A stretch of DNA of 64,000 bases, taken from Deltaproteobacteria bacterium. GTDB taxonomy: Bacteria; Myxococcota_A; UBA9160; SZUA-336. The first letter of the stretch is position 1, and every line of letters starts with the position of its first letter. The notes under the pieces are model-generated. The model had not been told where the DNA came from. It was given only the letters and a program-made list of their open reading frames with translations, and made no database searches. Position numbers and translations under genes: made by a program. Location of the stretch: contig VGRW01000002.1 of the NCBI GenBank assembly GCA_016875225.1, forward strand, positions 1-64,000. Reading direction: 5' to 3'. Of the stretch, positions 48,701-56,526 are shown one piece after another.

Positions 48701-49649
48701 CGCTGGCCAACGCCTGATCGTGGCGGGCGACCTGGATGTCTCCGCGGCCAAGAAGGCCACGCTCGCGGATGCGGCAGCGCTCGACATCGACGTGCGCGCG
48801 CAGGAGATCCAGGTCCGCGGTCGGTCGGTCGTCGTCGCCAACGAGATCCACCTCTCGAATCGCCCCAGCGCTCGCGGCGGCAGAGGCGGGACGATCGCCG
48901 CTCCCACGCGCGAGCTGATCCGCGGCGACGTCTCCAACGAGGAAGTGCTGCTGCGTCAGATCGCGAACGGTTACGTCGAGCTCAGCCAGGCCGACCTCGC
49001 GGCCGGGATCTTCCCGACCGTGACCGGCCCGGCGTACTTCGACTACGGGCGGGAGACGCCGATCCTCGGCCGCCCGGCCGCGATCGCCCGCCCGCGCGCG
49101 GATGTCGCGCGCCTCGCGCTCGCGGAGGACGCGCGTCCGCTCTGGGCCGACGAGCTGCTCGTCTATCTCGATGCGCGCTCTCGCCGCGCGCCGAGCGAGC
49201 GGGAGCAGGGCGCACTTCCGCCCGTGAGCGCCGGGCCGACCGCGACGACGTCGGATGCGGACCTCGCGCAGACGAGCCCCGCCGTGGAGGCCGCAATCGC
49301 GCCGTACCGCGCGCTGTTCCGCCCATCGGCGGACGTCGATCCCGAGACAGGCATCGTGCAGGAGAGGGACCGAGCTCCCGAGATCCGGGCCGCCTTCGAG
49401 CGCGCCGTCGGCGTCGCGACGGGCGGTCGGACTGGCGCGAAGGCGACGGCGGCCGAGGTCGCAAGCGCGCTCGAGCGCGATCCGAGTCTCTCCGACGCTC
49501 GCGCCTACCGCAGCGACCTCGCGGCCCTCGTGGCGCAGGCGAACCGCGTGCTCGACGCGAATCAGCGCGCTCGCTTCCGCGGGCTGCTGCTGGCGCGGGT
49601 CACGCCGGCTGGAATCGAGCCGGCCGAGTTCGACGCGCTGATCCCCTAG
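42732..49649 (+). CDS. Giant filamentous-haemagglutinin-type TpsA exoprotein
   Basis: A 2305-residue exoprotein. The signal peptide covers residues 1-35 (cleavage A-L-A-G-P). The TPS domain follows: G-S-T-N-W-V-I-H-A-S-D-G-S-I-I-Q, then I-V-N-P-A-G-V-F-F-A-D-G-A near residue 122 (the N-P-x-G motif that TpsB recognises), and W-I-V-M-A-A-G-N-D-V-L. Thereafter come about 1900 residues of Ala/Gly/Ser/Asp-rich right-handed beta-helix with recurring A-G-D-I/L-x-L turns and at least five diverged larger repeats. The last ~150 residues are helical with P-Y-R-A-L-F-R. I see no cysteine, no VENN motif and no nuclease-like toxin, so an adhesin/biofilm role fits better than CdiA-type inhibition. Confidence 0.88.
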   Translation: MKTLRTLPGLIARDALVSFLVAAIAAGPAALPALAGPRGESVRRGDVSIDHVEGSTNWVIHASDGSIIQYDSFDIALGEAVQFIQTRNGVVNDDARVLNRILGDAPTRIEGSLTGNGHIYIVNPAGVFFADGAVVNANAIHAAGGRLSDADFASGVDHYTGVYGDVGNAGEIAASAVSLVGAQVTNSGRIIAEAGWIVMAAGNDVLIGRDDGGRGYLLRVEGAASSVFDQNATGVSNTGEISAGADGTVRVGAGDLYGTAIFSNQAIRAREIALAAGNRGDVALAGAVEAEKLDVSFRGATPGELRSAAAAGETTTVRADELRLSASGSGAQVTVGDGLAFRSRDDAAQGPGKVTLQQSASLASSRLAALDLGASAGREITLFSTGSSVVIDDKAVVADSHLALTGTTSEIRGTDALQVRSLAVTGNASSQGDLVASEGDIAVSGNLQLVTKPVETGDPEPETLVSAHQGTLDVNGNVSTSAGGRLRLEARDVAIGGTAADGTPLAGAITSRGAVQIGFADAGVEQTQTVRVNSIDTRGASGAEGGNVAVAASGDVTIGAIATSGGAASSSSRPPLDGGSVSVRTGAAATLEIGSVATGGGSDVEKGTIDLSAGTVRLSGPLDATGGSISNADGARDRAVQVQGDIRLAANSLSIAGGDVHLDGAISGAEVVPATDPPTTRRVDLRIAASGETRLGSSADLRSLSISSTGDSVVLGGDVVADRSIAIAFEGSGTGTVSNAGTDVALHTNRVELAASDSSQTDGRTAQIVLGEGVHLDLEAITGTAPAPATLVLDQDGAIDSAAVSRLADAASGVTDLALSLRSNDAVSLDAASRADLAGLSGIDLAIVARSFSALGATQTASDFTLSSLDLTTRDALDVDFGVTAESVSLAGGASGTGDLLLRSELRADTIRLLAGDGAGGAGAASKIEIAAGGSLRSRSDASAQPTRVDLIQDAALDSAALPDADVFGAAGVAGLDYRLQSRDGAISLSAGSSAKFTGSRLDLRGQTGIDLGAEPLSLASLTAETPAGLVVGARIDADEKIRLRAGSDGTGDLEIGARLASDEIELVAGSGNGTDLSARVLLSEGARFSAASSDAAPGSFTLEQDAAIGATSAGVPNTALPGLAVFGGSVAGMDYALRSKGASVRIDDTSVVAGSNLALAGDTGVDINGNLDVAGLELETAANLSGSVASSGDVTIRGPLSLDGTGAQSLSAGAGVLGATGAISKQGAGALALSGRQVSVSTVTTGRTGDSLSITASEGVTTGALNASGSLGMDGGDVSIDGGTGSVVIASVTTRGASGPVSTTAPTDGRDGGDVAVSGATIAIGSVDSRGGDASAIATGTTEITRQGGDAGAITLSAGQITLTSGLDASGGAGAASSPSLVAGLAGDSADVLVDGALRLGANATTGIVNSIRGDHVAVTGAVSRADGRAAGETALVVAAKRGISFGGDLSAGRIDLELASGNLELAAGGVGQISADTIRLSASDGNGGSTTGEVMLTGLLLANEAGDAAPKSFTLDQDRSIGGASGSAVPDGGLFLGGSISGAGHSVALISHDGEVALGPSEVATFAGTSLTLAANGLAGSTGYAVRVDGSGLDLASLAIGSDVNGVRVDGDARIDGDLVVGSSGFLSYADVDVVGGAVIGGPARFLGTGDQVLRVGAGETLELGGALTSKSTDGKLTLDADRIELTASGAQTIESRFGKLEIGSAAGTGLVRGSFDASGAPDPASARSDLTLRGSAVDGTGPAITVHGTRTLGDGRSYALALANGDLLVDARAIASETNATPGPATWAADGDVLAYGDVDLKGRGVLAGGAADYAITARRFGTSATSLRGGVLRIGGIASVDGNLALRADGDAPTALAPDPSAVFLGGEFDLAHDLVVSGTTETSADSGIRAAGDVVFESLVRGTGDLSVESEGRIDLRSDVALSGSDFAALGAEGIAFSSTQPLQTISAGSVSFGSGNTAPAGAPILLYRDGDLALQATSGNVEFGAGQRLIVAGDLDVSAAKKATLADAAALDIDVRAQEIQVRGRSVVVANEIHLSNRPSARGGRGGTIAAPTRELIRGDVSNEEVLLRQIANGYVELSQADLAAGIFPTVTGPAYFDYGRETPILGRPAAIARPRADVARLALAEDARPLWADELLVYLDARSRRAPSEREQGALPPVSAGPTATTSDADLAQTSPAVEAAIAPYRALFRPSADVDPETGIVQERDRAPEIRAAFERAVGVATGGRTGAKATAAEVASALERDPSLSDARAYRSDLAALVAQANRVLDANQRARFRGLLLARVTPAGIEPAEFDALIP
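43789..47470 (+). repeat. Five diverged L-x-Q-D/S repeats inside the TpsA gene
   Basis: Similar segments start at about residues 353, 790, 949, 1100 and 1514 of the protein (DNA near 43790, 45100, 45577, 46031 and 47272). Each opens with a hydrophobic-x-L-x-Q-D/S-A-x-I/L core, for example L-I-Q-D-A-A-L-D-S-A or L-D-Q-D-R-S-I-G-G. Each is followed 15-30 residues later by a G-x-x-Y/L-x-L-x-S-x-x-G/D-x-V/I-x-L strand. The spacing is irregular (about 437, 159, 151 and 414 residues), so copies were probably duplicated and then drifted. Confidence 0.6.
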
Positions 49650-49651
49650 AG

Positions 49652-50551
49652 TTACTCGATCCTGGGACAGGACGGATTCGGATCCGTGACGCAGCTCTTG
49701 GGCAGCACGCGCGGGCCGTAGAGTGGAAGGTGCGCGAGCTGGTCGAGCTCGAACTCTGCTCGGTCCCGGACCTCTTCGTCGGGCCCGAGCTCGAGCGCGC
49801 GCCGCAGCGTGCCCTCGGCCTCGCCGTGGAGACGCAGGCGCGAGAGCGAGACGCCGAGCATCACCATCGTGCGCGCGCGGTCTCGGTGACCCGGGTAGCT
49901 GGTGAGAGCCAGGCGATAGCGCCGCGCCGCGGCGTGATAGTCGTGCTGAGAGTAGTAGAAGTCGGCGATGTCGATGATCTGCTGCGCGAGCCGACCCTCC
50001 GCCTCGGCCAGGCGAACTCGCGCATCGGGAGCCATCTCGGAGCTCGGAAAGCGCTCGAGCAGCGCGCGAAACTGCGCCGCCGCCTCGCGCGTCGGCGCCT
50101 GATCGCGATCCGCCGCGCGCATCTGGTTGTACGAGCACAGGCCGTTGCGGTACAGCGCATAGGCGACCTTCGCGTGATTCGGGTGCAGCTCGACGAAGTC
50201 GTGGTAGTAGCTCGAGGCCTCTTCGTAGTTCTCGCGATCGAAGTGGATGTCTGCGATCGCGAGCTCGGAGAGCAGCGAGTATTCGCTGTAGGGGTAGTTG
50301 TCGATCACCTCCTGGAAGGACTCGATCGCCTTGGGGTAGTCGACGTCGCGGAAGAACAGGAACGAGCGCTGCCCCTCCAGGATCTTCTGGCCTCGCTGGT
50401 AGTACGATTCGGCGGACGGAAGCTCCTCTTCGGGCGGCGCAGTTGCGCAGGCGCAAAGAAGGGCGATCGTCAGGACCACGATCGCCCGCGACGCCTTCTC
50501 GAGCCCGCCGGGTCGGGGCTCGCGGGCTTCTGTAAGTGTCCGGTTTTTCAC
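49652..50551 (-). CDS. bamD: Outer-membrane assembly lipoprotein BamD
   Basis: A 299-residue lipoprotein of the BAM complex, which folds beta-barrel proteins such as the TpsB encoded next door. The signal segment (A-I-V-V-L-T-I-A-L-L-C-A-C) ends in a lipobox with Cys36 as the likely lipidated residue. Then come about five TPR repeats beginning S-A-E-S-Y-Y-Q-R-G-Q-K, with the BamD-typical A-I-E-S-F-Q-E-V-I-D-N-Y-P-Y-S-E-Y. Its start is not firm: GTG 50551 lacks a clear ribosome binding site. It is convergent with tpsA, 2 bp away. Confidence 0.85.
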   Translation of the reverse strand: MKNRTLTEAREPRPGGLEKASRAIVVLTIALLCACATAPPEEELPSAESYYQRGQKILEGQRSFLFFRDVDYPKAIESFQEVIDNYPYSEYSLLSELAIADIHFDRENYEEASSYYHDFVELHPNHAKVAYALYRNGLCSYNQMRAADRDQAPTREAAAQFRALLERFPSSEMAPDARVRLAEAEGRLAQQIIDIADFYYSQHDYHAAARRYRLALTSYPGHRDRARTMVMLGVSLSRLRLHGEAEGTLRRALELGPDEEVRDRAEFELDQLAHLPLYGPRVLPKSCVTDPNPSCPRIE

Positions 50552-50626
50552 GGATTTTGCACAGTAAGCGGCGATCCGAGCGCTGTCAACGCCGGATCCC
50601 GCGCGAACTCGAGAAGAGGACCCACG

Positions 50627-50902
50627 ATGTCAGCCGAGAATCCGAGCAGCGACCTGCGCATGGTCGAGCGAGAGCAGCGAAGACAGGGAACGGCGACGCG
50701 CAGCGCAGCCCCCGACCAGAAGGGCCTGGCCGATCTGGCCGCACAGGTCGCGACTCCGACGGCGGAGGAGCTCGAGAAGCTGCGCGCCGAGCTGATCAGC
50801 GAAGGCGAGGCCAGGAATCGCCGCATCGAGCGATTCGTGCGCGAGGGTCCGCTGAAGCCGGTGCCGCGAATCGTGGTCCCGGTCTCGGAGAACGATCTCT
50901 AG
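50627..50902 (+). CDS. Small hydrophilic protein of unknown function
   Basis: A 91-residue, charged, mostly helical protein. GAGAAGAGG at about 50611-50619 marks the ATG at 50627; the longer open frame before it lies antisense to bamD and is not genuine. The central part reads P-T-A-E-E-L-E-K-L-R-A-E-L-I-S-E-G-E-A-R and ends in P-R-I-V-V-P-V-S-E-N-D-L. No membrane helix, signal or cysteine is seen. I do not recognise it. It precedes the CDP-alcohol phosphotransferase by 16 bp. Confidence 0.65.
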   Translation: MSAENPSSDLRMVEREQRRQGTATRSAAPDQKGLADLAAQVATPTAEELEKLRAELISEGEARNRRIERFVREGPLKPVPRIVVPVSENDL

Positions 50903-50918
50903 CGCCGGAGACGGCCTC

Positions 50919-51548
50919 GTGATCAAGGAACGCCTCGGATCGGACGTCGACGCGGTCGTGTACCGCCTGTTTCCGTTCGTGCGCTCGCTGCGCATACACC
51001 CCGACACCCTCACGCTGACGGGCGCGCTGGTCTCGCTCGCAGCGGCGTGGGCGCTCGCGGAGGAGCAGCGATTCGGCGCGGGTCTGCTGCTCATGGTCGC
51101 GGGCTTCTTCGATCTGGTCGACGGTGTGGTGGCGCGGCAGCAGGGGCTCTCGTCGAGCGCGGGCGCGTTCTTCGACTCGTCGATCGACCGGCTCTCCGAC
51201 CTCGTGATCTTCGGCGGAATCGCCGTCGCGCGCGCATCGGCGGGCGACACGGGTGGAACCGTGCTGGTGATGTGGGCGATCACGGCGACCGTGATGACGA
51301 GCTACACGCGCGCATCCGCCGAGAAGCGCCTGCACACGCTGAAGGTCGGCGTGATGGAGCGCGGCGAGCGGTTCGGCGTGCTGATCGTCGGGGCGCTCTC
51401 GGGCTTCTTGCTCACGGCGGTCTTCGCGATCGCGGTCGGGGCGACGATCACGGCTCTGCAGCGGGTGCGTGAGGGGCGCCGGCTGCTGCGCGAGCTCGAC
51501 GCGACCGGCGTCGATCCGACCCGCGAGGAGGTGGCCAGTGGCGGGTGA
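50919..51548 (+). CDS. CDP-alcohol phosphatidyltransferase-family protein
   Basis: A 209-residue integral membrane enzyme. The catalytic signature D-x2-D-G-x2-A-R-x8-G-x3-D-x3-D is exact: D-L-V-D-G-V-V-A-R, then G-A-F-F-D-S-S-I-D (about residues 66-91). Five to six membrane helices are predicted. It transfers a phosphatidyl group from CDP-diacylglycerol to an alcohol such as glycerol-3-phosphate or inositol-1-phosphate. The specificity is uncertain; PgsA-like is attractive given pgpA, but the gene looks closer to the archaetidylinositol-phosphate-synthase branch. GTG 50919 starts the gene, and the stop lies inside the DUF1844 gene. Confidence 0.85.
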   Translation: MIKERLGSDVDAVVYRLFPFVRSLRIHPDTLTLTGALVSLAAAWALAEEQRFGAGLLLMVAGFFDLVDGVVARQQGLSSSAGAFFDSSIDRLSDLVIFGGIAVARASAGDTGGTVLVMWAITATVMTSYTRASAEKRLHTLKVGVMERGERFGVLIVGALSGFLLTAVFAIAVGATITALQRVREGRRLLRELDATGVDPTREEVASGG

Positions 51549-51852
51549 ACAGGGCGGACCGCGCGGATTCAAGCTGGTGGACGACGCGGGCGAGGCGGCG
51601 CTTGCGGAGATGAGCTTCGGGACGCTGGTGATCTCGCTTGCGAGCAGCGCGCTGGTTCACCTCGGCGTCGCGCCCGAGCCGGGTACCGCGAACCCGGGCC
51701 CGCCCGACCTTCCGCTCGCGCGTCAGACGATCGACATCCTCGAGGTGCTCAAGCGCAAGACGCGCGGGAACCTCGACGCCGACGAGGAGGCGCTCCTCGA
51801 GCAGACGCTTCACGACCTGCACATGCGATTTCTCGCTGCGAGGCGGAGCTAG
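51538..51852 (+). CDS. DUF1844 protein
   Basis: A 104-residue protein with the DUF1844 core: S-F-G-T-L-V-I-S-L-A-S-S-A-L-V-H-L-G (about 25-42), then D-L-P-L-A-R-Q-T-I-D-I-L-E-V-L (about 58-72), then T-R-G-N-L-D-A-D-E-E-A-L-L. These are hallmarks of this small, conserved deltaproteobacterial/Planctomycetes-type family of unknown function. GTG 51538 is selected: GAGGAGG lies 6 nt upstream, inside the end of the phosphotransferase gene, which it overlaps by 11 bp. ispE follows 7 bp later. Confidence 0.85.
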   Translation: MAGEQGGPRGFKLVDDAGEAALAEMSFGTLVISLASSALVHLGVAPEPGTANPGPPDLPLARQTIDILEVLKRKTRGNLDADEEALLEQTLHDLHMRFLAARRS

Positions 51853-51859
51853 CGCGAAG

Positions 51860-52744
51860 GTGATCGAGCGCCTCGCGCCCGCGAAGCTGAATCTGGGTCT
51901 TTCGGTCCTGCGCCGCCGCGAGGACGGCTACCACGAGATCGAGACGATCTTCCTGCCGCTCCGGCTCGCGGATCGACTCGTGGTCCGACGCGGGGCTGCG
52001 GGAAGCGGGATCCGGCTCGCGATCAGCGGCGCCGAGCTGCCGGCGGATCGCGAGAACCTGGTCCATCGTGCGGCGGCGCGCGCCTGCGCCGAGCTCGGCG
52101 TGCGTGCGGATCTCGAGATCGAGCTCGAAAAGCGCGTTCCGATCGCGGCCGGGCTCGGCGGAGGCTCGTCCGACGCCGCGGCCACCCTGCTCGCGCTCGA
52201 GGCGCTCTTCGGGCAGACGCTCGGCGAGGCGCTGCGCAGCCGGGTGGCGCTCTCGCTCGGGGCCGACGTCCCGTTCTTTCTCGACCCGAGGCCTGCGCTG
52301 GGGCGCGGGGTCGGGGAGCGCCTCGAGACCCTGGACGGCGTGCCCGAGATGTCCTGGGTGCTGGTGGCGTTCCCGTTCCCGATCTCGACGGCGCAGGCCT
52401 ACGCCGAGGCCACTCGTGAATTGACGCTCCCGCGCGTCCCGACTAGTATCGGCGCGCTTCTGGGGCCCGCCGGCCTGCTCGCATCTCCTCGCAACGACCT
52501 CGAAGCGACCGCTTTGCGGCGCCATCCGGAGATCCGAGAGGCGCAGCGGGCGCTCGAGAGGGCCGGCGCGCTCGCGACCGGCATGACCGGAAGCGGGCCG
52601 ACGGTGTTCGGGCGTTTTCCGAACGACCACGCGGCGCAGCAGGCAGCCGTTCGAATCGAGGTACCGGCGGGAGCGAGGACGATCGCAACGAGTTCGCCCG
52701 GCAGCGCCTCCGCCGAATCCAAGGGGAATCGGGCTGGGGCGTAG
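51860..52744 (+). CDS. ispE: 4-diphosphocytidyl-2-C-methyl-D-erythritol kinase
   Basis: A 294-residue GHMP kinase that phosphorylates CDP-ME in the MEP isoprenoid pathway. The start M-I-E-R-L-A-P-A-K-L-N-L-G-L holds the catalytic Lys. The ATP loop is I-A-A-G-L-G-G-G-S-S-D-A-A (about 95-107), and M-T-G-S-G-P-T-V-F-G near the C-terminus is motif III. The gene starts at GTG 51860. Its stop codon UAG coincides with bases 8-10 of tRNA-Gln, a 10-bp overlap. This order (ispE, tRNA-Gln, prs) is also found in gammaproteobacteria. Confidence 0.95.
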   Translation: MIERLAPAKLNLGLSVLRRREDGYHEIETIFLPLRLADRLVVRRGAAGSGIRLAISGAELPADRENLVHRAAARACAELGVRADLEIELEKRVPIAAGLGGGSSDAAATLLALEALFGQTLGEALRSRVALSLGADVPFFLDPRPALGRGVGERLETLDGVPEMSWVLVAFPFPISTAQAYAEATRELTLPRVPTSIGALLGPAGLLASPRNDLEATALRRHPEIREAQRALERAGALATGMTGSGPTVFGRFPNDHAAQQAAVRIEVPAGARTIATSSPGSASAESKGNRAGA

Positions 52745-52809
52745 CCAAGCGGTAAGGCAGCGGCCTTTGGAGCCGCGCATCGGAGGTTCGAATCCTCCCG
52801 CCCCAACCA
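52735..52809 (+). tRNA. tRNA-Gln (anticodon UUG), CCA encoded
   Basis: A full cloverleaf reads cleanly. The acceptor TGGGGCG pairs with CGCCCCA, and the D stem is GCC/GGC. The anticodon stem GCGGC/GCCGC encloses loop CTTTGGA, with anticodon TTG at 52767-52769. A 5-base variable loop and the T stem GGAGG/CCTCC with loop TTCGAAT follow. Discriminator A and an encoded CCA follow (52806-52809). The 5' 10 bases overlap the end of ispE, so tRNA processing would cut an ispE-containing transcript. Confidence 0.97.
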
Positions 52810-52835
52810 AGTAGAGAATCGAGCGAGAACCCACG

Positions 52836-53786
<951 letters not shown>

Positions 53787-53807
53787 GCTCCCGCGGAGGA
53801 AATCGAA

Positions 53808-54479
53808 ATGGCGATCGAAAGACTCGAGCTCGAGGTGAGCCTGCGCGACGGGCGCGGCAAGAGCGTCACGCGCAAGCTTCGCGCCGCGGGCCAGGTCCCC
53901 GCCGTCGTCTACGGAAGCGGCATCTCGCCGACGGCGATCTGTGTCGAGAGCCTCGCGCTCGCGAAGGTCCTGCGCGGCGGCGCAAACGCCCTCGTCGATC
54001 TGAAGGGCGCCAAGGCGATCGAGGGCAAGCCGGTGCTGGTGAAGGAGATCCAGCGCGATCCCCTGTCGCGGCGGGTGGTCCACTGCGACCTCTACGCCGT
54101 GAACCTGCAGGCGCGGCTCGACGTCGAGATCCCGATCCACTTCGTCGGCGTGCCGCGCGGCGTCGCGCTCGACGGCGGCGTGCTCGAGCCGCTGCTGCGC
54201 ACGCTCGAGGTCTCCTGCATGCCGCTGGCGATTCCGGAGTCGATCGATGTCGACGTCTCGGATCTCGGCATCGGCGACGCGATCCACGTGCGCGACATCA
54301 CGTTCCCGGCCGACGTCGTCAGCAAGACCGATCGCGACCTGACGGTCACGCACGTCGTCGCGCCGAGGCTCGAGGAGGTCGCTGCACCGGTCGCTGTCGA
54401 GGGCGCGGCGGTCGAGGGCGAGGCCGCACCGGCCGCGGGCGCCGCGCCGGCCGCGGGCGCGGCGAAGTCCGGGGAGTAG
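53808..54479 (+). CDS. rplY: 50S ribosomal protein L25 (CTC form)
   Basis: A 223-residue L25 of the long TL5/CTC type, binding 5S rRNA in the 50S subunit. The N-terminal 5S-binding domain spans about 1-95 (L-R-D-G-R-G-K-S-V-T-R-K-L-R-A, G-Q-V-P-A-V-V-Y-G). The C-terminal beta domain reaches residue ~185 (I-P-I-H-F-V-G-V-P-R-G-V). An Ala/Pro/Glu tail, unusually repetitive (A-A-P-A-A-G-A twice), ends it. GGAGGAAA precedes the ATG. Confidence 0.95.
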   Translation: MAIERLELEVSLRDGRGKSVTRKLRAAGQVPAVVYGSGISPTAICVESLALAKVLRGGANALVDLKGAKAIEGKPVLVKEIQRDPLSRRVVHCDLYAVNLQARLDVEIPIHFVGVPRGVALDGGVLEPLLRTLEVSCMPLAIPESIDVDVSDLGIGDAIHVRDITFPADVVSKTDRDLTVTHVVAPRLEEVAAPVAVEGAAVEGEAAPAAGAAPAAGAAKSGE

Positions 54480-54499
54480 CGCGGGGCGCGGGCTCGCAG

Positions 54500-55102
54500 A
54501 TGCTGCTCTTCGTCGGACTCGGAAATCCCGGGCCCCGCTACGCCGAGACCCCGCACAACGCCGGATTCGCGGTCTGCGATCGCCTGATCGCGAAGCACCG
54601 CTTCCCGGCGGCGGCCGAGAAGTTCCAGGGCCTGTTCACCCGCGGCAAGCTCTCGGGTCGGGAGGTCGGCATCCTGAAGCCACAGACCTTCATGAATCTC
54701 TCCGGCCAGTCGGTTTCCTCCGCGCTGCGCTACCTGCCGGTCGAGCCTCCGGACCTGGTGGTCGTGTTCGACGAGATGGACATCCCCGGCGGCAAGCTGC
54801 GGCTTCGCCGCTCCGGCGGGCACGGGGGCCACAACGGCCTGCGCTCGATCATCGAGCAGCTCGGCTCTTCCGACTTCCCGCGGATCCGCGTCGGGATCGG
54901 CCGCCCGCCCGCGGGCCGCGAGCCGACCGGCCACCTGCTCTCGAAGGTCCACGCGGACGATCGCCAGCGCTACTCGGCCACGATCGATCTCGCGGTCGAC
55001 GCGCTCGAGATGGTGGCGAGCCAGGGATTCGAGGCGGCGATGAACCACTTCAACGGGCTTCCGGCGGTCGGGCCGCTGGCGTCGCCGGACGCCCCGGTCT
55101 AG
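54500..55102 (+). CDS. pth: Peptidyl-tRNA hydrolase
   Basis: A 200-residue Pth, which frees tRNA from prematurely released peptidyl-tRNA. The motif F-V-G-L-G-N-P-G-P-R-Y-A-x-T-P-H-N-A-G-F contains the catalytic His at about residue 22. The P-Q-T-F-M-N-L-S-G and R-L-R-R-S-G-G-H-G-G-H-N-G-L segments complete the site. rplY-pth is a conserved pair. The ATG follows rplY by 20 bp. Confidence 0.96.
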   Translation: MLLFVGLGNPGPRYAETPHNAGFAVCDRLIAKHRFPAAAEKFQGLFTRGKLSGREVGILKPQTFMNLSGQSVSSALRYLPVEPPDLVVVFDEMDIPGGKLRLRRSGGHGGHNGLRSIIEQLGSSDFPRIRVGIGRPPAGREPTGHLLSKVHADDRQRYSATIDLAVDALEMVASQGFEAAMNHFNGLPAVGPLASPDAPV

Positions 55103-55171
55103 ACTGCGCCGGCCGAACGGAACCTTCCTTGGTCCTGGCAGCGCCAGGGCCCGAAGCCACGAGGAGAGGAC

Positions 55172-55651
55172 GTGCGAGAGTACGAGTTTGTCTACGTGAT
55201 CCAGCCCGACGCGACTCCGGAGCGCGAGGCCGAGATCCACCAGCGCATCGATCAGGTCGTCGCCGACCAGAACGGGCGCTTCCTGCTTCGCGACGACTGG
55301 GGCAAGCGCCGGCTCGCCTACGAGATCAAGAAGTTCCAGAAGGGCCATTACTTCCAGGTGAACTTTCTCGGCAGCGGCAAGGAGATCGGCGAGATCGAGC
55401 GGCTCATGCGGATCGACGCCGACGTGCTCCGCTACCTCTCGGTGCTCGCCGACGAAGAGGTCACCGACATCGAGACCCGCGTGGTCGAGGCGGCCAAACA
55501 GGCCGCCGAGCAGGCCCAGCGGCGCGCGGAGCGCGAAGCCGAGCGGGTGGCGCGCGAGGAGCGCGACAAGGAGCGCGAGCGCGGCGCTCCGGTGGGCGAC
55601 GACGACGAGGACGAGCCGCGCTTCCGGGCCGACGACGAGGACGAGGAGTAG
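55172..55651 (+). CDS. rpsF: 30S ribosomal protein S6
   Basis: A 159-residue S6, which binds 16S rRNA together with S18. The ferredoxin-like core is residues 1-95 (R-E-Y-E-F-V-Y-V-I-Q-P-D and W-G-K-R-R-L-A-Y-E-I-K-K). Residues ~100-159 are a charged helical/acidic extension ending D-D-E-D-E-E, longer than in most S6. GTG 55172 starts the gene, with GAGGAGAGGA upstream. rpsF, rpsR and rplI form an operon. Confidence 0.95.
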   Translation: MREYEFVYVIQPDATPEREAEIHQRIDQVVADQNGRFLLRDDWGKRRLAYEIKKFQKGHYFQVNFLGSGKEIGEIERLMRIDADVLRYLSVLADEEVTDIETRVVEAAKQAAEQAQRRAEREAERVAREERDKERERGAPVGDDDEDEPRFRADDEDEE

Positions 55652-55657
55652 ACGATC

Positions 55658-55933
55658 ATGGTCGACGTCATTGCCAAGAGGCCGGCCAAGAAGCGACGCC
55701 GCGCCGGGCGCAAGATGTTCTCGCGCCACAAGGTGTGCCGCTTCTGCGCGGACAAAGAGATCGACATCGATTACAAGGACGCGAAGACGCTGCGCATCTT
55801 CCTGACCGAGCGCTGCAAGATCATTCCCCGCCGGATCAGCGGAAACTGCGCCCGGCACCAGCGCCGCCTGACCACGGCCGTCAAGCGCGCCCGGCATCTC
55901 GCGCTCGTTCCGTACACGACGGCGCACGTCTAG
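55658..55933 (+). CDS. rpsR: 30S ribosomal protein S18
   Basis: A 91-residue S18. The core motif [19 protein letters not shown] and [11 protein letters not shown] are strongly conserved. The N-terminus is basic and has a Cys pair V-C-R-F-C that, with Cys58 and Cys68, gives the four-cysteine (zinc-binding, C+) form of S18. It begins 6 bp after rpsF. Confidence 0.96.
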   Translation: MVDVIAKRPAKKRRRAGRKMFSRHKVCRFCADKEIDIDYKDAKTLRIFLTERCKIIPRRISGNCARHQRRLTTAVKRARHLALVPYTTAHV

Positions 55934-55943
55934 GGAGATCGCG

Positions 55944-56477
55944 ATGGCGACGATCGAGGTGATTCTGACCGAGGACATCCACCGGCTCGGCAACGCCGGT
56001 GACGTCGTGCGCGTGAAGGCCGGCTTCGGGCGCAACTATCTGCTCCCGCAGGGGAAGGCCATGCTGGCCACGGCCTCGCGCGTGAAGCAGGTCGAGCACC
56101 AGCGCCGCGTGATCGACGAGCTGCAGAAGAAGGCGGTCGCCGGATTCCAGGACCTGGCGCGGCGCGTGGCTGCGGTCGGGATGACCTTCGAGATGCAGGC
56201 GAGCCCGGAGGGCAAGCTCTTCGGCTCGGTCACGAACGCGGACATCGCGGCGCGACTGGCCGCGGGCGGTGTCGAGATCGAGCGCCGCAAGATCGTGATC
56301 GCGGAGCCGATCAAGAGCGTCGGCGACCATGCGGTCGTGGTCCGGCTCCACCGCGAGGTGCAGACGCCGATCGTGGTGAAGGTGGTGGCCGCGAGCCACG
56401 CGGCCGCCGAGAGCGCAGAGGCCGAGCCCGAGGGAATGGAGACCGAAGAGCGGCGGGATTTCGACGACGAGGGCTGA
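55944..56477 (+). CDS. rplI: 50S ribosomal protein L9
   Basis: A 177-residue L9. The N-terminal domain has L-G-N-A-G-D-V-V-R-V-K-A-G-F-G-R-N-Y-L-L-P-Q-G-K-A, which binds 23S rRNA. A connecting helix and C-terminal domain (G-K-L-F-G-S-V-T) follow. The last ~25 residues are an acidic extension (E-A-E-P-E-G-M-E-T-E-E). GGGAGA precedes the ATG, 10 bp after rpsR. Confidence 0.96.
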   Translation: MATIEVILTEDIHRLGNAGDVVRVKAGFGRNYLLPQGKAMLATASRVKQVEHQRRVIDELQKKAVAGFQDLARRVAAVGMTFEMQASPEGKLFGSVTNADIAARLAAGGVEIERRKIVIAEPIKSVGDHAVVVRLHREVQTPIVVKVVAASHAAAESAEAEPEGMETEERRDFDDEG

Positions 56478-56526
56478 TCCGCTCGTGTAGTATCCAAGGC
56501 GACTTCCGGCGAGGTAGGGGGGCCAC

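Noticed and set aside
49200-49649. CdiA-like toxin at the TpsA C-terminus
   Set aside because: No VENN-type boundary, no nuclease or deaminase residues, and no small immunity gene follows; bamD is convergent 2 bp away.
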